The notes beneath the pieces were generated by a model. That model was not told the DNA's origin. It worked only from the letters and a program-made list of their open reading frames with translations, and did no database searches. Shown here piece after piece: positions 57,305-64,000 of a stretch of DNA of 64,000 bases. Every line of letters begins with the position of its first letter. The first letter of the stretch is position 1. Position numbers and translations under genes: made by a program. The DNA lies in contig CM061136.1 of the NCBI GenBank assembly GCA_030789695.1, positions 131,168,648 through 131,232,647 on the forward strand, in the 5' to 3' direction. The stretch is from Scilla litardierei. Lineage: Eukaryota > Streptophyta > Magnoliopsida > Asparagales > Asparagaceae.

Positions 57305-57799
57305 ATCTCCCCCTTTTTTATGATGACAATCCATTATGTCAAAATATAATAAACATTGAAATAAACAATGTGTGCTTACAGGCTCCTCCAATCAATATGC
57401 AAATGTGCATTAAATATAAACATGCAAAGCACAAACCATATTGATGGTTGTTATGCAAAAACATACCAATTGATAATAATGCATAAACAAGCATAAGGTA
57501 TATTTTTACATAACCTAATTCTCTCTCCCATTGGCATATAAAAAAGATGGGTAATAGCCAAATAGGTAAACCAAGGGCAAGAGAAATAACCATCCCATAT
57601 GCACAAACATAAAGTGAATGAAATTCAATGTGACATATGAATGGGAAAATAATGCTAGCAAGCAATAATTCCATACTCCCCCATAATCATACAAAGTATG
57701 CAAATATGGGAGTAATGGACACACTCACACAAAAAATGTGGGTACAAAATGTAAACATACAAGCATGGTACCCAAGCAATGAATAACAATGTGAGTGAG
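57305..57799 (-). other. Element F 3' interior tail
   Basis: AT-rich, noncoding. Polypurine tracts (CCCCC on the plus strand) lie at 57306-57320 and near 57678. No pol sequence. Confidence 0.7.
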
Positions 57800-58317
57800 C
57801 TAGCAAGTTGGAAACCAAATAAAAATGGAGTTTGGTTTCCGTATATAGTCATATGAAAATTTAACATGACGAACATATGAATCTATATACGAGTTCCTAT
57901 CAAGCCTAGAAACATTCTTAGAAATCCACAAAGAAAGTGATTTCGGATTCTTAAGAAGAGGTTTGATTAAGGCGAGAGTAGGAGGTGAGGGTGTACACTT
58001 ATGAGGTGGAACATAAACATTGGCGTGCCCCGTGTGTGAAACATGAGATCTATCACTAGATGCATTTACACAAGCAATTCTACCATGCATAGGAACTTGT
58101 GAAGCATGCAAAGATTTATCATCAATTCTAGCATGCAAGCAATAATAAGATTTCCTATGAGTAGAAACATCATTCATAGCATTCAAAGAAGAAGTATTCA
58201 CACCAATAGGTTTTTGAATAGGCTTCTTATGCAATGATGTGTACAAATATACATGATTCTTCTTTGGTTTAATATTCAAGGTTGATTTTTGGTCAAAAGA
58301 AGACTTGGATGTGACTT
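57800..58317 (-). pseudogene. gag: Element F gag C-terminal fragment
   Basis: The minus-strand frame resembles the His/Tyr/Ser-rich gag tail of element D: KKNHVYLYTSLHKKP and NPKSLSLWISKNVSRLDRNSY, matching the D motifs QGHAYMYTN and MYTIWGPKNTSLNVRNAY. It ends with WFPTC and a stop, as D ends with WLPKG. Everything upstream (capsid part, knuckle) is absent; the frame runs directly into the inverted LTR piece at 58318. Confidence 0.8.
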
Positions 58318-58318
58318 T

Positions 58319-58689
58319 CTTTGTGGGAATTAGATACTCACTTTGTGGGAGTTACTCTATTTGTGGGAGTTTGGTGTCCTAGTGTAGGGCTAACCCTAAT
58401 TCTCTGTGTGGGAGTTTGACCCCTGTGTAGGGTTGGTTAGGTCCTTGTGTAGGATAAAATCCTCTGTGTGACGTATCTCTGTGTGCGATTGTATTCACTT
58501 CTCTGTATAGGAATATAATGAATATTGGTGTGGCTGGACGTACCCATGTTTTGGAGAACCAGGGTAAAATCATTGTGTTTGCGATTGTTGTTGTTAAGCA
58601 TACTCTTTAATTTCCGCTGCTTATTGTGCTTTAATTTTAGTAACTTTTAATTAAGCACTTTGCTTGCCATTACATTATTCACCCCCCTC

Positions 58690-58736
<47 letters not shown>

Positions 58737-58752
58737 CGCAGGGTCCCTTACA
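58319..58752 (+). repeat. Inverted U5-side LTR piece of element F
   Basis: Plus-strand copy of the last ~430 bp of the LTR, aligning in reverse with 55344-55770 at about 95% identity outside gaps. It ends CCCTTACA, then the duplication TGCTT. Near its end a (GT)n tract (about 58696-58733) has grown where the left copy has a few bases. Confidence 0.9.
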
Positions 58753-58759
58753 TGCTTTT

Positions 58760-60194
58760 CCGTGTTAAACTACACCTTTGTCTTCTTTCTGTACACACAA
58801 GATTTGTAGAATTCTATACTCTCATTCGAGGCTTCAATCAGTTTTCTTCTTCGGAGTACATCGAGGGTTTTGTCACATGGATGCCCCAAACGATAATGCC
58901 ATAACTTGGCTGAATCTTCGAAAACTGTGCTCGTAGTGCTTACGTCTGCTTCACCTTCAACTGTGTACCTTGAAGAGCATATAAGTTTCCCACTTTCCTT
59001 CCCTTCATCACAACCATGACTCCTTTGGAGACTCTCAGTTGGTCTTTTTCAAAGACTGACTTAGATCCGACATTGTCCAATACGCCTATGGAGATTAGGC
59101 TCTTCCGCAGATCTGGGACATGCCTCACATCAGCTAGTGTACGCACTATGCCATCATGCATTTTGATACGGACGGTTCCAATACCGGCGGTCTTCACACT
59201 GCATTGTTCCATATGAGTATTGAACCTCCATCTTCCTTAGGACGGTAAGTAGCAAACCAACTCCTATGAGGATTCATATAATATGAGCAGCCGATATCCA
59301 TGAGCCACGCAATATCTGCATCACCTGCAATCCCTGCGGCAAACATCTCAGTATCTCTACCTTCATCACGGACTTGCTCACCATCAATCTCCAAAGATGT
59401 CGAACAGAACTCTTTCTCGGCCTCCTTGCCTTTCTTCCTAACCTTGTTAAGACACTGGTTCTAAAAATGACCCTTCTTCTGGCAATTGAAACATGTGATA
59501 TTCGCATACCTATCCTGTGAATGTCTCGACTCAGAGCGGTCTTGTTCTTCTTGTAGCCTCCTCTCCTTTCATGTCTGCCCCTCACATGCAATGCCTCCTC
59601 GTGGTTATTCACATGTTCTCTACCTTGAACCTTGCCACATAGTTGCTCGGTGTGAAGCGCTGCTTTCACCTCTTCCACGGTGAGAGTTGTTCGGTTATAA
59701 ATCATCGACAGAACAAATTGATTATACTCCTTAGGCAATGAACACAACAAGATAACCGCTTATTGTTCATCCTCAATCTTCACATCCATACCCCGCAACT
59801 CCAGCACTATCCGGTTCAACTCATCCATATGATCCTTCATCGATGATCCAGATTTCATCTTGAGAGTATACAGCTGCTGAAGCAGATATAGGCGACTCGT
59901 GAAGGATTTCTTCATATATAGTCCATCAATCTTCTTCAACATGTCAGATGTCGTAGCCTCATCTAAGACTTCCCTTAGAACATTATCTGATAACGACAAC
60001 TGAATTGCGATGTAGGCCTTCCTCTCCATCTCCGCCTTAGCAGATTCTTTCACCTCCTTATCGATATTTGACACATCGAATACGATCTGGTAACATCCTA
60101 TCTGCATCAAAACATTCTCCACTTTAGTCTGCCAGATTCGAAAATCATTCTGGCTGGTGAACTTATCAATGTTCAATGTTGCTAAAGACACCAT
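58760..60194 (-). pseudogene. gag-pol: Element H gag, protease and GAG-pre-integrase
   Basis: Minus-strand ATG at 60194 (MVSLATLNIDKF). Capsid-like region with RLYLLQQLYTLKM, a TAA at 59762, then LCSLPKEYNQFVLSMIY in the same frame. A shift near 59530 moves the zinc knuckle (CFNCQKKGHF, then a stop before its last Cys) into another frame. Protease is altered at the active site: MDIGCSYYM where D-T/S-G is expected. It continues with SVKTAGIGTVRIKMHDG and the GAG-pre-integrase motif LWHYRLGHPCDKTLDVL up to the F insertion. Confidence 0.85.
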
Positions 60195-60245
60195 CTTTTC
60201 GCCACTAACTTCCTTTGCAAACCAACCACAAGCTCTAATACCACT

Positions 60246-61190
60246 TGTTGGGAATTGTGACAATGGCGGAAACACGCCTTGGGATCCAACGGAATACCAA
60301 TCCTAATAAACTGATCATGAATCTAGGGCTAGCAAAATAATCCCAATTCACCCAACAATAAACCCTTGTCCTTGCAATAGAAAGTAGCAAACGAATAATA
60401 GCAATAATCAAATCAAACACAGACACAAGAGAACTACCCTGGTTCGGTTCTAAACAACATACATCCAGCAATCCGAGACGATTTCACTATCAGATAGATT
60501 TATTCTTAGGGTTACAATCTTGCTTCCACTCACGTGAGTAATAACTTGGCCAATAGCACAAGCCCTCACAATCTCACTCAAGGAAGAAGAAATCAAAGGA
60601 GTATAGAAGAAATCACTCACCTTCTCTATCAAACTCCAAAACCCTAATCTCTCACAAGAAATCTCCAAAGGGGTGGCTCAAGGCTCTCCAAGAACTGCAG
60701 ATATCAAATAGAGGCTTAACCTAATCTAAAACAACAATTAGGTTTAAGTAGGAACCCCCCAAAACGGAAAAAATAGATCCTGGCTGTCGGCCGCATCATC
60801 TGGCCCCGCACAGACTCGGCCCGAGTCAGTCCCCAGCTCGGGCTGCTCGATCGAGCTGATCTACACTGCTGTTGCTGCTGGATGGAGTCGAGTCGACTCA
60901 ATCGAGTAGCATAGCTACTCGGCCCGAGTAGGTATTCCCTGCAGAGCTCTCCCAAACAATGAGCTCTCGGATTTCTGAGACCATCAAAATCCTACTGTAG
61001 CTCGACCGAGTAGCAGGCTACTCGACCAAGTAGCCCCCTACTCGACCGAGTAGGAGGTCGCCCGAGTCGGCGAAAAACTCCCCACTACTTACTGTTTCTT
61101 ATTGCTCCTGTAGCTCGGTTGAGTAGCATGCTACTCGACCGAGTCGCCTAGGAAACCTTCACACATGAGACTTGAATCACAAAAACAACA
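60246..61190 (-). repeat. Element H 5' LTR
   Basis: 945 bp copy of 51699-52646 with moderate divergence. Palindrome-like CTCGACCGAG sites recur between 60840 and 61140. Ends CAACA, then duplication ATGTT. Confidence 0.92.
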
Positions 61191-61943
61191 ATGTTATGGG
61201 TGTCAGAAGTGGTGTAGTAATGAATATTTTCAAAGAAGGACACTATTCTTAACAATATAAAATAATTTAGCAATATGATCATAACAAGGAGCAGCTATAT
61301 AGCTGAGTAATTCTTTAGCTTCTGTTTAAACATTCGTATTCGTGTACTTATCCTATCATTGCTTCTTTAGCTAAACTACATTTTACTGCAAAGTTCTAGG
61401 GTCACTTCACCTAAGTTCTATTCATTCTGGTAGTCAAGCTTCTTTCATCGATTCTATACTACTGTTATTAGTGCATTTTGTATGTTTCCATTTTGAGCAG
61501 GGATTCTTCATGTGGTTATCTTTTTGTTTTAAAATCTTGTATTATTGTTAGAACACTTTGTTATATCCATTGCTTGGATTGTGTGAGCCTTATTGCTTGA
61601 GTGATATTGCTTGAGTGAGTTGATGTAAAGTCTAATCATATGGTGTGTACTAATGGAAAATCCAAGCATAGATATATGCCTTATGTAAATTCTTACTACT
61701 AAGCAAGTTGGCAAGGTGTACTAAGTGAAATAATAAAGGTTGGTTAAAAATCATAGAGTGGAGGTTTATAGGCCGTGAAGGTAGAATTATTGAGGAGTTG
61801 AACCACTATATAATTTTGAGTTTATATCATTGGTTCTGTCTCTTTGCTCTTTTTAGTTGTTGGTATTCACTTGCAATTCACTTGTTTATTATTTTTATTA
61901 CTAAAATTGTTTTGGCTTATGATTACTCCAATATTTAAGTTTG
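61191..61943. other. Unassigned AT-rich DNA
   Basis: Stretch between elements H and I. No frame, repeat partner or RNA feature recognised; probably flanking DNA older than both insertions. Confidence 0.5.
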
Positions 61944-62160
61944 TGTTGGAAAGTAATAGGACTCAAGAGAGAGAGAGGCAAACTTTCTTAGCAAAAGGAT
62001 GAGTAACCATGGCACTAGGCCATGGTTCTCTATATATTCATGTAGAGAGTGGAGATGGAGGGCCTCAAGGAGACCAAGGGTCCCCATTACTCATAGTAAT
62101 GGGGACCAATGAAGTGGGTAATGAAGGAGGGGAGGCCAAAGGCCTTCCTCATTCATAACA
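61944..62160 (-). repeat. Element I 3' LTR, 217 bp
   Basis: TGTTGG to TAACA on the plus strand. Next to it, CTCCCCCTTACCC (62161-62173) is the minus-strand purine tract. Two perfect foldbacks: AACCATGGC/GCCATGGTT (62005-62027) and 13-bp arms at 62079-62091/62095-62107. The partner LTR is beyond the window. Confidence 0.82.
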
Positions 62161-62345
62161 CTCCCCCTTACCCATTCATCACTTTGGTCTCAGCTGAAGA
62201 GGTAAGAGGGGTGGATACTTCTGGATCCAGAGTAAGTGTGTTTGCCTCGTTAAAACCTTAGCTGTGGAAAACCCAGTGGGAAAACCCAACAGCTTAAGGA
62301 AAAAGAGTGCAACCTACAGGTTACTCCCCCTGATCCGTACAAGCT

Positions 62346-64000
62346 TCAGGCTTGCAGGTCTTTCAATTGTTGCATACCAATGTTCTTTACAAGCTTTACA
62401 AAAGTACATTTGGGCAAAGACTTAGTAAAAAGATCAGCTAAGTTGTTGCAGGACTGGATCTGTCAAACTTCAATCTGCTTGTCCTCCTTTAGCTCATGTG
62501 TCAAGAAAAACTTGGGAGATATGTGCTTTGTCCTGTCGCCCTTGATGTAGCCCTTTTGAAGTTGATCAATGCACGCAGCGTTGTCTTCAAACAGGACGGT
62601 AGGCTCCAAATCACCGGTCTTCAGGCCAGTAGATTGAAGAATGTGTTGGACGCCGGATCGTAGCCAATAACACTCTCTGCTTGTTTCATGGATCGCAATG
62701 AGCTCCGAATGGTTGGATGATGTAGCTGTTGTGGTTTGCTTTACAGATCTCCAGGAGATAGCAGTACCTCCGTAGGTAAAAACAAAACCTGTTTGGGATT
62801 TTGCCGTGTGCGGATCTGAGAGATAACATGCATCAGCATAACCAAATAATTTGGGGTGGCACCTCTCTGGTAGTAAAGTCCAAGATCAATGAAACCCTGG
62901 AGGTATCGCAGAAGATGCTTTACTCCGTTCCAGTGGCGCTTTGTGGGCGCTGCACTGTGTCTGGCTAGAAGATTAACTGTAAACGCTATATCGGGACGCG
63001 TACAGTTAGCCAGATATAGAAGTGCTCCAATGGCACTGAGGTAGGGTACTTCAGGACCCAGTATCTCCTCCCCCTCTTCCAGTGGCCGGAAGGGGTCCTT
63101 ATGTACATTTAGTGATCTTACGACCATAGGAGTACCTAAAGGATGACATTTATCCATATGAAACTTGCGTAGAAGTTTCTTTGTATAATTAGATTGGTAT
63201 AATAGGATTCCACCTCTTAGGTGTTCTATCTGTAAGCCAAGACAATACTTTGTTTTGCCTAGGTCTTTCATTTCAAAACTATGTTTTAGGCTTTCAGATA
63301 TCTCATTGATCTCTGTAGGAGATCCTATGAGATTTAAGTCATCTACATATACAGTTATGATGACGAATCCTGTTCCCGTTCTTTTGATAAAGATACACAT
63401 GCAAACTTCATTATTCGTGAATCCTTGCTGTGCAAGGAAATCACTAAGTCTGTTATACCACATCTTGCCCGATTATTTTAGACCATATAATGATCTATGT
63501 AGCCTTACAGAGAATACGTCCCGAGGTATCTCTTTCATCTCTGTGGGTAGATTAAACCCATCAGGAAGTCTCATATAGATATTTTTATCTATATCTCCAT
63601 ATAGATATGCAGTCACAATGTCCATGAGCTGCATTTCTAGGCTTTCCAGAGAAGTTAAGCTTATTAAAAATCGGAATGTGATCGAATCCATGACCGGGGA
63701 ATACGTATCTTCGTAATCAATCCCCGGTCTTTGAGAAAATCCCCGGGCTACAAGGCGTGCCTTATAGCGAACGATCACATTAATTTCATCTCTTTTTCTT
63801 ATGAAAACCCACTTATATCCCACAGGCTTTACACTTACTTGTGTTTGGACTACTGGTCCAAAGACTTTGCGTTTCAAGAGTGAGTCCAGCTCTACTCTTA
63901 TTGTCGCGTCCCACTTTGGCCAATCATCTCTGCGTTTACATTCCGCTAGAGATCGTGGTTCGACGTCATCGTCATATTCAGTGACGTGAACGGCAATATC
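62346..64000 (-). pseudogene. pol: Element I pol: RT and RNase H, nearly intact
   Basis: Minus strand, running in from the window end. RT: KPVGYKWVFIRKRDE, RYKARLVARGFSQ, TAYLYGDIDKNIYMRLP, SLYGLK, then a TAA near 63472 where relatives have Gln, then MWYNRLSDFL and the catalytic ITVYVDDLNLIG. The thumb has LANCTRPDIAFTVNLLARHS. A one-base shift near 62865 leads into RNase H, which keeps GYADACYLSD, SNHSELIAIHE, FEDNAAC, TKHISPKFF and ADLFTKSLPK, with a TGA near 62464. Same style of short-LTR copia as element G, but far better preserved. Confidence 0.9.

Larger units (their letters stand above)
55344..58752 (-). mobile_element. Element F: Sirevirus derivative with two U5 ends
   Basis: A 3409-bp insertion in pol of H with perfect duplication TGCTT (55339-55343, 58753-58757). 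Removing it and one duplication rejoins H in frame across KVxFNTEKHTNRGPLDYVH-type sequence. The left end is a full LTR in minus orientation; the right end is a 434-bp inverted copy of the LTR's 3' (U5) portion. So the ends read TGTAATGGACC and, inverted, TGTAAGGGACC: both are U5 ends. The interior has a gag tail and purine tracts only. Confidence 0.9.
51699..61190 (-). mobile_element. Element H: minus-strand copia, interrupted by F
   Basis: LTRs of 948 bp (51699-52646) and 945 bp (60246-61190). Perfect duplication ATGTT at 51694-51698 and 61191-61195. The minus-strand primer site TGGTATTAGAGC is next to the right LTR (about 60232-60243). Without F it would be about 6.1 kb. Gag and pol are largely readable but hold several stops. 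The gag style (NIDKFTSQNDFRIWQTKVENVL) suggests a Tork/Tnt1-like lineage. Confidence 0.94.

Overview
This window looks like repeat-dense, gene-poor nuclear DNA of a flowering plant. It carries Ty1/copia LTR retrotransposons whose primer binding sites match plant initiator-Met tRNA, a 5'-truncated plant L1-type LINE, hAT DNA transposons with 8-bp target duplications, and many microsatellites. I found no convincing host gene, tRNA, rRNA or CRISPR array. The species cannot be told from the sequence.

Layout. (A) 1-14315: a Sirevirus-like copia element with ~2.2 kb LTRs, entering the window inside its 5' LTR. It encodes only a broken gag. Its 3' LTR is split by (B) 5877-13456, a 7.6 kb copia with 606-bp LTRs (5 differences) and a 5-bp target duplication (TSD). 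14316-16068 is a ~1.75 kb imperfect palindrome. 16525-17650 is a LINE remnant between two TATG-type microsatellites. 17785-18548 is a 764-bp non-autonomous hAT with a perfect 8-bp TSD; its 4.5 kb parent-type relative lies at 21689-26183. 18835-20480 is a decayed transposon-type coding region. 26184-29990 holds older repeat DNA ending in a 1.7 kb LTR (C).

(D) 30060-41484 is a complete 11.4 kb Sirevirus with TSD, a pol reading frame broken by one nonsense codon, and an extra open frame between pol and the 3' LTR. (E) 41588-43883 is a deleted Sirevirus. An old minus-strand copia RT remnant (44020-44203, 51113-51698) is split by (G) 44204-51112, a copia with only 145-bp LTRs. (H) 51699-61190 is a minus-strand copia with TSD. 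Inside its pol lies (F) 55344-58752, a 3.4 kb Sirevirus-derived insertion whose two ends are both U5 ends of the LTR, in inverted orientation. (I) 61944 to the window end is a minus-strand short-LTR copia that is nearly intact.

The strongest unexplained signals are: a regular lattice of short palindromes with TCGA-type centres in the LTRs of D, E and F, in quartets spaced 22/18-20/22 bp and repeating about every 113-127 bp; the U5/U5 ends of F; duplicated leader foldbacks in B whose stems differ by compensatory changes; the ~1.75 kb palindrome; and the paired full-length and internally deleted hAT elements. All coding calls rest on reading motifs by eye; no database search was possible.
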